From Candidatus Wolbachia massiliensis (GTDB lineage Bacteria; Pseudomonadota; Alphaproteobacteria; Rickettsiales; Anaplasmataceae), in the NCBI RefSeq assembly GCF_014771645.1, contig NZ_CP061738.1, forward strand, positions 207,509 to 245,090: DNA of 37,582 nucleotides. Reading direction: 5' to 3'. A program made the position numbers and the translations under genes. Below are positions 8,238 through 16,692 of the stretch, one piece after another. Each line of letters opens with the position of its first letter. Within the stretch, counting starts at the first letter, position 1. The notes under the pieces are model-generated. The model searched no databases. It saw only the letters and a program-made list of their open reading frames with translations, and was not told the origin of the DNA.

Positions 8238-10697
8238 ATGAACATTGAATATGATGTAGACTCTAGTTTTGCTACATTGCCAGTATTGCCTTTGAGAGAT
8301 GTAGTAATTTTTCCAAGTGTAATAGTGCCCTTATTTATAGGTAGAGAAAAGTCTATTAGTGCATTGGAGTATGCAAAAAATAACAGTGATCACCAAAACA
8401 AGATTTTTCTTGTGACACAGCAAGATGGCTCTATTGACAACCCAGAACCACAAGATCTTTATGAAGTAGGTGTACTGGCAAATATTGTACAACCATTAAT
8501 AAAATTACCTGACAATGCAGTAAAAGTTGTAATCCAAGGAATAGGCAGAGGAAGAGTTATAGAGTATATTAGCTCTCATACTTTGTTACAAGCTAAGGTA
8601 GAGTTGGATAGTTATCATCAATATGAAAAAGATGAAGACAGTGTTAATTTGGAAGCTTTAAGGCGCTCTGTTATAAATGCGTTTGATAACTGGTGTAAAC
8701 TAAACAAAAAAAATCAGCCTGAGATTATCATTAATCCCATTGAGCAAATCAAAGAAGTTGATCAACTTGTAGATACAGTAGTTTCATATTTAAATATACA
8801 AGCGTCAGATAAACAGAGCATTCTTGAAACTTATGGTCCAGGAGAGCGTTTGAAAAAAGCTTTTGCTTTCATTGAGAGAGAAATAAGCATTTTGAATGCA
8901 CAAAACCGTTTATATAAAACAATTAAATCACAAGTTGAGAGCACTCAGAAAGTTTACTACCTTAATGAGCAATTGAAAGCCATACAGAAGGAATTAGGCG
9001 AATTTGAAAATGGAGATGAAGGGAATATACTTAATGAATTTGAAAAAAAGATAAATGAAACAAAACTTTCTCAGGAAGCAAGAGAGAAAGCTATGACTGA
9101 TTTGAAGAGATACAAGAAAATGAATCCCATCTCGCCTGAAGCTACAGTTATATCTAGTTACCTGCATTGGTTGCTTGATTTACCATGGGGAAAGTATAAA
9201 GATGCAAAGATTAATTTAAGTGCAGCTAAAAAAATCTTGGATGAAAATCATTATGGCATAGAAAAGGTCAAAGATAGAATAATAGAATTCTTAGCAGTAT
9301 TAAAGAGAGTAAAAGAGATAAAAGGTCCTATACTTTGTTTAGTTGGACCACCTGGTGTTGGTAAAACTTCTTTAGCTAAGTCTATGGCAAGAGCAGTAGG
9401 GAGAGATTTTGTTCGTATAGCTCTTGGTGGTGTGCGTGACGAATCTGAGATACGTGGCCATAGGAAAACTTATATTGGTTCAATGCCTGGTAAGATCATT
9501 CAACACATGAAGAAAGCAAATTCATGCAACCCACTTTTTTTACTTGATGAAATAGATAAGATGGGTTCTGATTCACGTGGTGACCCTGCATCTGCATTGC
9601 TTGAAGTTTTGGATACTGAACACAATAAGCACTTTACAGATCATTACTTAGAAGTTGAATTTGATCTTTCAAGTGTAATGTTTGTAGCTACAGCAAATAG
9701 CTTAAATTTGCCGCATCCTTTACGTGATAGGATGGAAGTTATCCAATTATCTGGTTATACTGAAGATGAAAAAATTAGTATCGCTACACATCATCTTATT
9801 CCCAAATTAAAAAAAGAACATGGTTTACATCAGAAGGAATGGAACATAACTAGCGATGCGCTGTATGAGCTGATACGCTTATACACACGCGAAAGTGGTG
9901 TCCGTGGTATGGAAAGGGAGCTTGCGAAGCTCATGAGGAAAGCAGTTAAGGAAATATTGACCGATAAAAATAAGAAAATATCTGTAGGGGTTGATAGTTT
10001 AAAAGATTATTTAGGGGTGCGTAAATATACCTTTGGTATTGCAGAAAATGAGAGTTTAGTAGGGGTAGTAACCGGACTTGCCTATACTGAAACAGGTGGT
10101 GATATTTTAATGATAGAATCAGTTTTGACTCCAGGCAAAGGAGAAATAAAATATACAGGAAAGCTTGGAGAGGTTATGCAAGAATCTATCAAAGCCGCGT
10201 ATAGTTATATTCGATCAAATTGTCTATTTTTTTGTATAAAACCTGAAAAATTTCAAAATAATGATATACATTTGCATATACCTGAAGGTGCGGTACCAAA
10301 AGATGGCCCTTCTGCTGGCGGCGCAGTGTGTACGTCCATTGTTTCTCTTATGACAAATATACCAGTCAATAAAAGTGTTGCTATGACAGGTGAGGTGACA
10401 TTGCGTGGTAGAGTTTTAGCTATTGGGGGTTTGAGAGAAAAATTACTGGCAGCACTTAGAAGCTCAATCAAAACCGTGATTATACCTAGCGAAAATGAAA
10501 AGGATATGCAAGAAATCCCGACAAATATTAAAGAAAGGGTCAACATAGTTTTTGCCAAGAATATTGATGAAGTTATCAAAGTTGCCTTGATAAAACCCAC
10601 CGTTCCAATTAAGGGTGATAACAAAAGCAGTACGCCATCTTCCTCTATAAAAAATAAAGACGATGATTTTCCTGAATTAGAAACGCTAAAGCATTGA
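8238..10697 (+). CDS. lon: Lon protease (endopeptidase La)
   Basis: This 819-aa homo-hexameric ATP-dependent serine protease has, in order, an N-terminal substrate-binding LAN domain (LPVLPLRDVVIFPSVIVPLF, about residues 14-33), a helical region, an AAA+ module with Walker A GPPGVGKTS and Walker B PLFLLDEIDK, and the C-terminal peptidase domain. The Ser-Lys dyad is present: Ser in PKDGPSAGG (about residue 693) and Lys in GGLREKLLAA (about 736). The last 35 residues are a polar Ser/Lys/Asp tail. It closes the tig-clpP-clpX-lon cluster and is complete. Lon removes misfolded proteins and selected regulators. Confidence 0.98.
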   Translation: MNIEYDVDSSFATLPVLPLRDVVIFPSVIVPLFIGREKSISALEYAKNNSDHQNKIFLVTQQDGSIDNPEPQDLYEVGVLANIVQPLIKLPDNAVKVVIQGIGRGRVIEYISSHTLLQAKVELDSYHQYEKDEDSVNLEALRRSVINAFDNWCKLNKKNQPEIIINPIEQIKEVDQLVDTVVSYLNIQASDKQSILETYGPGERLKKAFAFIEREISILNAQNRLYKTIKSQVESTQKVYYLNEQLKAIQKELGEFENGDEGNILNEFEKKINETKLSQEAREKAMTDLKRYKKMNPISPEATVISSYLHWLLDLPWGKYKDAKINLSAAKKILDENHYGIEKVKDRIIEFLAVLKRVKEIKGPILCLVGPPGVGKTSLAKSMARAVGRDFVRIALGGVRDESEIRGHRKTYIGSMPGKIIQHMKKANSCNPLFLLDEIDKMGSDSRGDPASALLEVLDTEHNKHFTDHYLEVEFDLSSVMFVATANSLNLPHPLRDRMEVIQLSGYTEDEKISIATHHLIPKLKKEHGLHQKEWNITSDALYELIRLYTRESGVRGMERELAKLMRKAVKEILTDKNKKISVGVDSLKDYLGVRKYTFGIAENESLVGVVTGLAYTETGGDILMIESVLTPGKGEIKYTGKLGEVMQESIKAAYSYIRSNCLFFCIKPEKFQNNDIHLHIPEGAVPKDGPSAGGAVCTSIVSLMTNIPVNKSVAMTGEVTLRGRVLAIGGLREKLLAALRSSIKTVIIPSENEKDMQEIPTNIKERVNIVFAKNIDEVIKVALIKPTVPIKGDNKSSTPSSSIKNKDDDFPELETLKH

Positions 10698-10987
10698 AAT
10701 ATAGCTAAAGTAATTTTAGTTTGCCAAATAGATAACCAATTGTAGCATTGCTTGTTTTTGGTACTTTGTCCGTTGTGAATTTCCTGAAATAGTTCTGAAA
10801 CATAGTTGATGTATGGAAAGCATCTTTATGACTTTGTTATGGCCTATATTACGCAAAAAGACTCAAAACTCTCAAAGCCTTACCCCTTTCGAATTTATAT
10901 GTTACAGTGCTCCTGAATTATTTACACTTCTGTTACACTCTGGAACCACACATCTTAAAGTGTTTTGCTCAAACTTCTCACAAACTA
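10698..10987. other. Intergenic spacer between convergent lon and rnd
   Basis: About 290 bases between the ends of two convergent genes. I see no RNA gene, strong hairpin with a T-run, or credible protein; the small open frames have no ribosome site. It may be the remains of a decayed gene. Confidence 0.5.
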
Positions 10988-11608
10988 TTACATTTGGTGG
11001 TTAAAGATGTCTGCGTTTTCCCATCCAATTAAATCTAATTCAACACGAGTAGGAAGAAATTCAAAGCACTTATGTGCCAATTCTTTTCTATTCTCACGCT
11101 TCAACATTAAATCTAGCTTTTCCTTTATTTCATGGAGATATAAAACATCAGACGCAGCATAACTTTTTTGTTTGTCTGTTAAATTTTCATTTCCCCAGTC
11201 GGAAGATTGCTGCTGCTTACTTAATTTAGTATCAAGTAGTTCTAAACATAACTCTTTTAAGCTATGATTATCTGTATAGGTCCTAGCCAAACGTGAAGCT
11301 ATCTTTGTGCAATAGCACGGAAGTGCCCAAGTTTCCAAATAATAACGTATGATACTTACGTCAAACCGCGCGAAGTGAAATATTTTAGTTATATTTTTAT
11401 CTCCTAATATTTTCCTTAAATTTGGAGCTGTGTAATCGTTTTTGAATTGAATCAAGTGAGCGTTGTCATCATTGAAAGAGAGCTGCACAAGGCACAATCT
11501 ATCTCTGACATGAAGTAACCCCATTGCCTCTGTATCAACAGCGATGGACCTTACATTATCCGGTATCAAACTAACTGGCAAGTCGTCTTTATGTAGAAAT
11601 ATTCCCAT
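10988..11608 (-). CDS. rnd: Ribonuclease D-type 3'-5' exonuclease
   Basis: This 206-aa protein is a DEDDy-family 3'-5' exonuclease that trims structured RNA ends such as tRNA precursors. The acidic motifs are visible: SIAVDTEAMGL (Exo I, Asp and Glu about residues 25-27), IFHFARFDVSII (Exo II, Asp) and YAASDVLYLHEI (Exo III, Tyr and Asp). It ends after the catalytic domain and lacks the HRDC domains of E. coli RNase D, which is the usual short form in Rickettsiales. It is convergent with lon and divergent from tRNA-Gly at 11753. Confidence 0.93.
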   Translation of the reverse strand: MGIFLHKDDLPVSLIPDNVRSIAVDTEAMGLLHVRDRLCLVQLSFNDDNAHLIQFKNDYTAPNLRKILGDKNITKIFHFARFDVSIIRYYLETWALPCYCTKIASRLARTYTDNHSLKELCLELLDTKLSKQQQSSDWGNENLTDKQKSYAASDVLYLHEIKEKLDLMLKRENRKELAHKCFEFLPTRVELDLIGWENADIFNHQM

Positions 11609-11706
11609 AAGGTTTTGTGGAGTAATAAAAGGTTAATAATAATTGAAAGTGAACTTTAAGTACACAAATATATAGATACAGCTTCTCATATTTTGTATGC
11701 ATGGGG

Positions 11707-11734
11707 TTTACAAATTGTTGTATGTGCCTATAAT
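11707..11734 (+). promoter_or_regulatory. Predicted promoter of tRNA-Gly
   Basis: TTTACA (11707-11712) and TATAAT (11729-11734) are 16 bases apart, ending 18 bases before the mature tRNA. Confidence 0.55.
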
Positions 11735-11752
11735 AATAAATTCAGGTTAACT

Positions 11753-11825
11753 GCGGGAGTAGTTCAGTTGGTAGAACGCAACCTTGCCAAGGTTGAGGTC
11801 GAGGGTTCGAACCCCTTCTCCCGCT
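11753..11825 (+). tRNA. tRNA-Gly (anticodon GCC)
   Basis: The acceptor stem GCGGGAG (11753-11759) pairs with CTCCCGC (11818-11824), and the discriminator is T at 11825. The anticodon stem CAACC/GGTTG encloses the loop TTGCCAA, giving anticodon GCC. The T-arm is GAGGGTTCGAACCCCTT. CCA is not encoded. Confidence 0.97.
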
Positions 11826-11947
11826 CTTATTGCTAAAATTATTCCATAAAAAAATTACTTTACTTATTAAATTAATCCAATTACGATGATAACCAGAGAA
11901 GCTTAAAGTTCTATAAAAAAATTGTTATTATTAATTAGGGAGGTTAT

Positions 11948-12433
11948 ATGCCTAAACGTGTAAAAGATTCAATGTTTATAGTAGGGCTAGGTGCTGTACT
12001 AGGAGGACTTGCAGGTTTGGGATTGAGTTTTACAGCTTTATCACCCTTGGTTGTAGGTGGAATTATTGGTTCTATGCTTGCAGTATTACCTACAGCTATT
12101 GCCATAGTGGCTAGTACATTTGACCTGCATACAGATGAGATGGACGATGATCGCAAAAGTGCTGTGATATACTTCGGCACACTAACAGCTATAAGTGTCG
12201 GAATTGGGGTTGGTCTTGCTGCAGCCGCAACTGCTATTTTTCCTGGTGCAATGCTTGGGATGCAGTCAGCAGCTTTAATAGGTGCAGCAATAGAAGCAAT
12301 AGTACCAATTATAGCGATTCCTGTAATGAACGGTATTATAGTACCAGTAGCCGAAAAAGTGAATGAGCATATTATATCGCCTATAGTTGAAAAACTTTTT
12401 TCTTCAAAAGAAGAGGGATACAAACCAGTTTAA
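11948..12433 (+). CDS. Small Gly/Ala-rich membrane protein (161 aa), unknown function
   Basis: I do not recognise a named family. After a short basic N-terminus (MPKRVKDS) there are about four hydrophobic Gly/Ala/Ile-rich spans (residues about 9-35, 37-57, 75-98 and 100-130), split by a polar loop rich in acidic residues (HTDEMDDDRK). The C-terminus is charged. GGGAGG lies 7 bases before ATG 11948 and settles strand and start. The reverse-strand open frame is a shadow of the same low-complexity DNA. It stands alone after tRNA-Gly and just before repeat-rich DNA. It resembles the 26000-26572 protein in style (small, Ala/Gly-rich, multi-span), but I see no clear homology. Confidence 0.75.
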   Translation: MPKRVKDSMFIVGLGAVLGGLAGLGLSFTALSPLVVGGIIGSMLAVLPTAIAIVASTFDLHTDEMDDDRKSAVIYFGTLTAISVGIGVGLAAAATAIFPGAMLGMQSAALIGAAIEAIVPIIAIPVMNGIIVPVAEKVNEHIISPIVEKLFSSKEEGYKPV

Positions 12434-12732
12434 GCTCACCAGGTAAGGCTTCTTTTAGTTTTTTTCCTGTTATCCAAGTAGCTGATACTGGTTCATTTTA
12501 TAGTGGTGTCATCCAAGTAGCCCCTATGATGTCATTCCAGTGCCCAGACACTGGCTTCCTGTAATTTCATCAAAAACGTTATGTTTTAGCAGCTTATGCT
12601 CACCAAATCAGTTCACAATTCTGGATGCTAGTACTTCCATGACAACGTTTGTTGACCTTGGCAAAATAAATGTTCGTGCATCTGTGCGCATAACGCTGGA
12701 ATGACACCGGGCTCTTAAATTACTTCAGCCTA
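12434..12732. other. Non-coding, degraded repeat region
   Basis: No credible gene. It contains a short direct repeat (ATCCAAGTAGC at about 12471 and 12511), a hairpin CCAGTG-N6-CACTGG at 12537-12554, the 34-base dispersed repeat at 12646-12679, and a half palindrome near 12691. These elements match those at 275-490, so both regions carry the same decayed repeat family. Confidence 0.55.
12646..12679. repeat. Dispersed repeat, copy 2
   Basis: Matches 457-490 in the same orientation with two differences in 34 bases; lies in non-coding DNA close to a CCAGTG/CACTGG hairpin, as does copy 1. Confidence 0.6.
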
Positions 12733-12830
12733 TGAATTGGACCTTCTTAACTTGATATTTTTTTTCCTGGTAGATTGAAAATCGAACTGAATTAAAAAAT
12801 GCGGCTTGACATACTTTTTTGAACATTCAC
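12733..12830 (+). mobile_element. IS256-family remnant (3' end only)
   Basis: The segment matches, with many substitutions, the last 90 or so bases of the IS256 element ending at 18354, including the final transposase codons and the right terminal repeat (GCGGCTTGACATAC...). It is visibly more diverged than the other IS256 copies in the window, so it is an older insertion. The end coincides with the stop codon of the nuclease remnant on the other strand. Confidence 0.7.
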
Positions 12831-13196
12831 AGGGCGCTATCTTCCTGAAGTTGTATTATTTCAGCTTTAGAGAGACCGGTTGTTTGAGAGATAATATCAA
12901 CAGAGACGCCAGCCTTGAGTAGGTTTTTTGCAACTGCTATTCTAGCTTGTTTTTCGCCCTCTGCTTTGCCTTCAACTTTTCCCTTCTCCTCACCAATTTT
13001 GATGCCACGTTCTTGACCGATAAGGATGCCCTCTTCTCTACCTTCATGTCTGCCTTTTTCTTGACCGATAAGGATGCCTTCTTCTCTACCTTTTTCAATC
13101 GAGTTTTTGGGCGATTTTCATCACGAATACGCTTGTTCATAGGCTATAAATTCTTTTTCTGACCAGTTGAATCTGTTTAATATGCTCTCTTAATTA
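12827..13196 (-). pseudogene. C-terminal remnant of an Rpn-type PD-(D/E)XK nuclease/transposase
   Basis: Read on the minus strand from the IS630 edge, the frame begins SILNRFNWSEKEFIAYEQAY, hits stop codons around 13118-13124, and resumes as GREEGILIGQEKGRHEG..., ending KAGVSVDIISQTTGLSKAE-IIQLQ at the stop 12827-12829. That tail of repeated EEG-I-IG units followed by a small helical motif is characteristic of the Rpn/PD-(D/E)XK putative transposases abundant in Wolbachia and Rickettsia. The catalytic N-terminus is absent, because IS630 DNA begins at 13197. The gene is therefore cut at its 5' end and frame-broken. The ATG-started frame at 13140 reads Lys-rich nonsense through the repeats and is not the real frame. 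Confidence 0.75.
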
Positions 13197-13446
13197 TAGC
13201 CCTTCTCATAATAGTGGAAACAAATGAAGAAAAGCAGAATCGACAGCATGGCGAAAAGATTTAAACAGAGGTATGTTCCTTCTGACTCTGTTTTTGATAG
13301 CAAACCAATAGTGTTCAATATTCTCCTTCATCCAACGCCTGGATGACTTTTTTCCTTAAGTCATAGCTATATGCTGCTGGCACTTTTACCTTTTCATTAC
13401 CCTAAGCCCCTATTCTATCCTGTTTCTACTTTTATGAGAAGGGCTA
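13197..13446 (-). mobile_element. Internally deleted IS630-family element (MITE-like, 250 bp)
   Basis: Both ends match the full IS630 copy at 19370-21283: the terminal repeat TAGCCCTTCTCATAA and its complement are intact and each is flanked by TA. Only about 125 bases from each end remain. The join lies at 13321/13322, fusing the first codons of the transposase (after QALDEG) to its last 40 codons, so it cannot encode a transposase. The flanks are not those of a simple insertion: the right one equals the site in the cassette gene at 19367, while the left one is the nuclease remnant. It probably arose by recombination between IS630 copies. Confidence 0.85.
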
Positions 13447-14421
13447 TACTATATTGTTTGCTCTCGTGAAGAAGATCATCTTGATTGGCCAAATGTAATT
13501 GATCCAAGTTGTAGCAATGAGATTTTTATCGATCCAGACTTTGATGAAGCATGTGATGACGCTATTTGTGAAAACTGTTCTCGTCATATTTTGCCTAATA
13601 CTTATAAAAAACAGAGATTTCATCTCTTATTCATATACTTAAATATAGAGAAAATCATAGACTGGTTTGAAACAAAGTTGAATGATTCAAGACTTATGTG
13701 GGAAAAAGTGGAAAAAGGAGTTTATTATATTTGTAATCAAGGTCGTATTGTAAATCTAATAATCCTTGATTTTTGTACTGATGCGATATTTTTAACTATA
13801 GATAAACTTAGAGTCCATCCGACAGTTCTCATCACTCTAAAAAAAGATATACCAAATCTATTGCTGAATCTATATGTAGTGCCAATGGTGAAATTGTTTT
13901 GTCAGCTTAAGACTGTAACTGAGATATTCCAAGAGGCAGATAAAAGAGGAGTACCAGAGGTGGTAGAAAATACTTCTTTGCAAGTTTTACCAGCTTCATA
14001 TATTTCGCTTAAACGTGTTGAACCAATTATACCAACAAAACTTTTGGAGTTACAAGTAGTTAAAGGTATGGTATATGTTAATAGTATTGAAGTTATAAAT
14101 AAAAAAGCTGCATCATGCCTTAATATTTTTCGAATATTGTTCAAGCAATTTTTACATGACTGTGAGAAAGAATTACCACCTGAAAAACATACACTTCTCA
14201 ATATTAATCAGTTAGAAAAACTCTTGGGACTTAGTTTAGAAGCAGATTTAGAACATCAAATCAGAAAACCATTAAATAAAATGCAAAGAACAATCAAAGC
14301 TACGATTGCTGAGAAATTAGGATTAAGTATTGAACGTGATGATGTAATACAAACCCTTGGTTGGCAAAGATCATCATATGGTTATCGTATTAACCCTTTT
14401 ACTTTGACTATAAAAAAATAG
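13447..14421 (+). pseudogene. Second, 5'-truncated copy of cassette gene 2
   Basis: The frame is open from the IS630 edge (TAC at 13447) to the stop at 14419-14421, about 324 codons, identical to the part of the cassette gene at 18395-19367. Its first 45 codons are missing because IS630 DNA precedes it. It includes the CENC motif with a nearby His (DDAICENCSRHILPN) and the C-terminal winged-helix-like stretch ending GYRINPFTLTIKK. The TTG at 13591 could act as a weak start for a 276-aa product, but there is no ribosome site of note. It is a duplicated fragment, most likely not functional by itself. Confidence 0.8.
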
Positions 14422-14461
14422 AGTTTTTTGTTATCAAAAATAGTTTTTTTCAGCTCCATGA

Positions 14462-14670
14462 GGGAATGTTCAAAAAAGTGTGTCAAGCCGCATTTTTAGT
14501 TCAACTCAATTTTCAATCCATCAGGAAAAAAAATATCAAGCTGAGACATAGTTAATGCCCAATTGGGGAGAGCCATAATCCACTTTTGCTCTACCTTTTT
14601 TATAGCACAATATACCTGTTTGTACAAGGCATTTGTACTAGTAAATGAACCCTTAGTTTTAGTAAATTTC
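14462..14670 (-). mobile_element. IS256-family fragment (3' end), part of the inverted repeat
   Basis: Identical to 18146-18354 in reverse orientation, comprising the right terminal repeat and the codons for the last 58 or so transposase residues (…KFTKTKGSFTSTNALYKQ…). It is cut at 14670, where a complete left end of another IS256 copy begins. Confidence 0.88.
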
Positions 14671-15021
14671 GGGAATGTTCAAAAAAGTGTGTCAAACCGA
14701 AAAAAAGTAATAAATTGATATAAAAAAATGGAGGTTTGATAATGAGTCAAAAAGTAGTAAACAGAACTAACGGATTGGTAGATTATAAAGAGTTGGAAAC
14801 AAATATCCTGTCGTCTATACGAGAAGGAAGACCGTTGACAGGAAAGGAAGGAGCATTAACACCATTTATAAAAAAGCTGCTGGAGGCGAGTCTAGAAGGT
14901 GAAATAGAAAACCATTTATTAGCTGAAAGTGGAGAAAATAATCGCAGAAATGGGAGGAATGGAAAGACTTTACGTACAAGTGCAGGTTCATTTGAGCTGT
15001 TAACGCCAAGAGATAGAGAAG
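14671..15021 (+). mobile_element. IS256-family copy A, 5' part only
   Basis: It begins with the left terminal repeat GGGAATGTTCAAAAAAGTGT and is identical to 16055-16405. It is cut by IS5 copy 1 at 15022, and the rest of the element does not follow on the other side. It is nested inside another IS256 fragment of opposite orientation. Confidence 0.9.
14742..15021 (+). pseudogene. IS256 transposase, N-terminal fragment
   Basis: ATG 14742 is preceded by GGAGG at 14730-14734. The first 93 or so codons match the N-terminus of the mutator-type (IS256) transposase, including PFIKKLLEASLEGEIENHL and NRRNGRNGKTLRT, and then IS5 interrupts after PRDREE. Read-through into IS5 would add 14 foreign residues before a stop at 15065. 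None of the DDE catalytic residues is present. Confidence 0.85.
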
Positions 15022-15982
15022 AGACCTGCTGCGAAGTGGTACGTACTAATTTCAGGATAAATTAGGTTAAAAAAGCAGTTGGCTAAAACCCATGCCTCAA
15101 ATTCACGAGACCAGCTATTATGTTAAATCTCATGTTATATTTTTTCTGAAAGTTGCGGTAAACGTACGACAAAATCTTGAATATTTTCAATTCTCGTATC
15201 TTATTTTCGACCCTCATTCTAAATGATGCCAACTCTCGGTTGTGCTCCTTTTGCTCCTCAGTTAGTAGCTTTTTTCGGTATTTTTTGTATGGTATCACAA
15301 CATTACTTTGCAACTTTTGCCATCCCTGATAGCCAGAATCAGCATGCTTTATACTGTCCGTAGGCAGCAATTTCTCCTGTTTTCTTATCCGAAAATCGTG
15401 AATTTTCCCACGGTAAGATCTTGAAACCGATAGAATTTGCCCACTTTCTTCGATCACAATTTCTGTTTTCATAGTCGTCATTTTTTTCTTTCCTGAGTAA
15501 GATCTCTTACGTTTTTTGCTTTCTTTTGGCTGCTGTATCTGCTGTTCTGTAACATCTGCCAGTACCTTCAAAATCCTCTCTGGAGTTAGGGTTCTGTCCT
15601 TTTTTATGGTAATTTTTTTGGCCAGTAGCGGCTCTATTTTCTTCAAAAGTCGGCAAATATTTGCATTATGTAAATTGAAAAGGCAGCCCAAAAATCTGTG
15701 GGTTATGTAGGTCCGATAATACAAAATTACGCACAGCATTTTATCTTCCAGCGTTGGTAATTTAGCAGTTCTTCCGTGGCGCTTTTTCTGTTTTTCAAGC
15801 TTTTCCCACTCTGGCCTTACTTTTTTAACAATTTTTTCGAATTCTTCTATTTTCAATCCCGTTATATCTCGAAAATTTCTTGGGTGTTTATTTACTTTAT
15901 GGTAATTTAGACTCATTTTCCCTCACTTCTCATCCCTCTTTTTCTTACTTTACCATCTTTTACACTATTTTGCAGCAAGTCT
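15022..15982 (-). mobile_element. IS5-superfamily element, copy 1 (961 bp)
   Basis: The ends are inverted repeats, AGACCTGCTGCGAA on the left and the complement of AGACTTGCTGCAAA on the right. I see no difference from copies 2 and 3. Unlike those copies it has no matching 3-base target duplication (AAG on the left, TAA on the right), and its flanks belong to different sequences, so it marks a recombination junction rather than a clean insertion. Confidence 0.9.
15083..15916 (-). CDS. IS5-superfamily transposase (DDE_Tnp_4/HARBI1-like), copy 1
   Basis: This 277-aa transposase is encoded in a single frame. The N-terminal half has a helix-turn-helix region (about residues 55-95, LEDKMLCVILYYRTYITHRFLG) that would bind the terminal repeats. 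The DDE catalytic residues fit Asp in VLADVTEQQ (about 141), Asp in HADSGYQGW (about 194) and Glu in RMRVENKIRELK (about 240), the spacing of the DDE_Tnp_4 type. The protein is rich in Lys and Arg. It is intact and identical in copies 1-3, so the family was active recently. It differs from ISWpi1, the well-known Wolbachia IS5-family element, whose transposase I recall as being split over two frames. Confidence 0.92.
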   Translation of the reverse strand: MSLNYHKVNKHPRNFRDITGLKIEEFEKIVKKVRPEWEKLEKQKKRHGRTAKLPTLEDKMLCVILYYRTYITHRFLGCLFNLHNANICRLLKKIEPLLAKKITIKKDRTLTPERILKVLADVTEQQIQQPKESKKRKRSYSGKKKMTTMKTEIVIEESGQILSVSRSYRGKIHDFRIRKQEKLLPTDSIKHADSGYQGWQKLQSNVVIPYKKYRKKLLTEEQKEHNRELASFRMRVENKIRELKIFKILSYVYRNFQKKYNMRFNIIAGLVNLRHGF

Positions 15983-16054
15983 TAAGAAGTTGTAGGGTAG
16001 TATGCTGCCCTACGCTTCGTAGGTGGCTCAAGGGTTATGATCCAGGTTAAAAAA
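15983..16054. other. 72-base orphan segment between IS5 copy 1 and IS256 copy B
   Basis: It matches nothing else in the window. It contains a small hairpin (GTAGGGTAGTATGCTGCCCTAC) and separates two mobile elements, so it is probably the surviving flank of the place where copy 1 of IS5, or IS256 copy B, originally sat. Confidence 0.5.
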
Positions 16055-16692
16055 GGGAATGTTCAAAAAAGTGTGTCAAACCGAAAAAAAGTAATAAATT
16101 GATATAAAAAAATGGAGGTTTGATAATGAGTCAAAAAGTAGTAAACAGAACTAACGGATTGGTAGATTATAAAGAGTTGGAAACAAATATCCTGTCGTCT
16201 ATACGAGAAGGAAGACCGTTGACAGGAAAGGAAGGAGCATTAACACCATTTATAAAAAAGCTGCTGGAGGCGAGTCTAGAAGGTGAAATAGAAAACCATT
16301 TATTAGCTGAAAGTGGAGAAAATAATCGCAGAAATGGGAGGAATGGAAAGACTTTACGTACAAGTGCAGGTTCATTTGAGCTGTTAACGCCAAGAGATAG
16401 AGAAGGAAGTTTTGAGCCACAAATAGTCAAAAAAAGGCAAACAAGCTTACATCCAGAGCTTGAAACGAAGATTTTGAGCACATTTGCCAGTGGTATGAGA
16501 TATAGCGTCACACGTCGAGGAAATTTATGATCACAAAATATCGGCAGCAGAGATATCAAGTATTACCGACAAATTACTGCCTATAATCAATGAATGGCGT
16601 AGTCGTCCACTGCAATCAGTATACCCGATAGTATTTATGGATGGGATGTTCTTTAAGGTCAAGGAGGATGGACATTGCGTAAGTAAATGTAT

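Larger units (their letters stand above)
13322..14670 (+). repeat. Arm 1 of a 1.35-kb perfect inverted repeat
   Basis: The reverse complement equals 18146-19494 (positions sum to 32816); the encoded 276-residue segments are identical. The arm contains the 5' end of IS630, the 3' two thirds of the second cassette gene, and the 3' end of IS256. It stops exactly where the next IS256 copy begins (14671). Confidence 0.85.

Noticed and set aside
10698-10987. A possible small RNA (tmRNA-like) after lon
   Set aside because: No acceptor-like ends, T-arm or resume-codon frame could be found.
11944-12423. 159-aa minus-strand frame opposite the small membrane protein
   Set aside because: The plus-strand frame has a good GGGAGG site and a sensible membrane-protein sequence; the minus frame is a mirror of its low-complexity codons.
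12937-13140. ATG-started frame for a Lys/Arg-rich 67-aa protein on the minus strand
   Set aside because: It is a shifted reading of the EEG-repeat tail of the nuclease remnant; the other frame gives family-like sequence.
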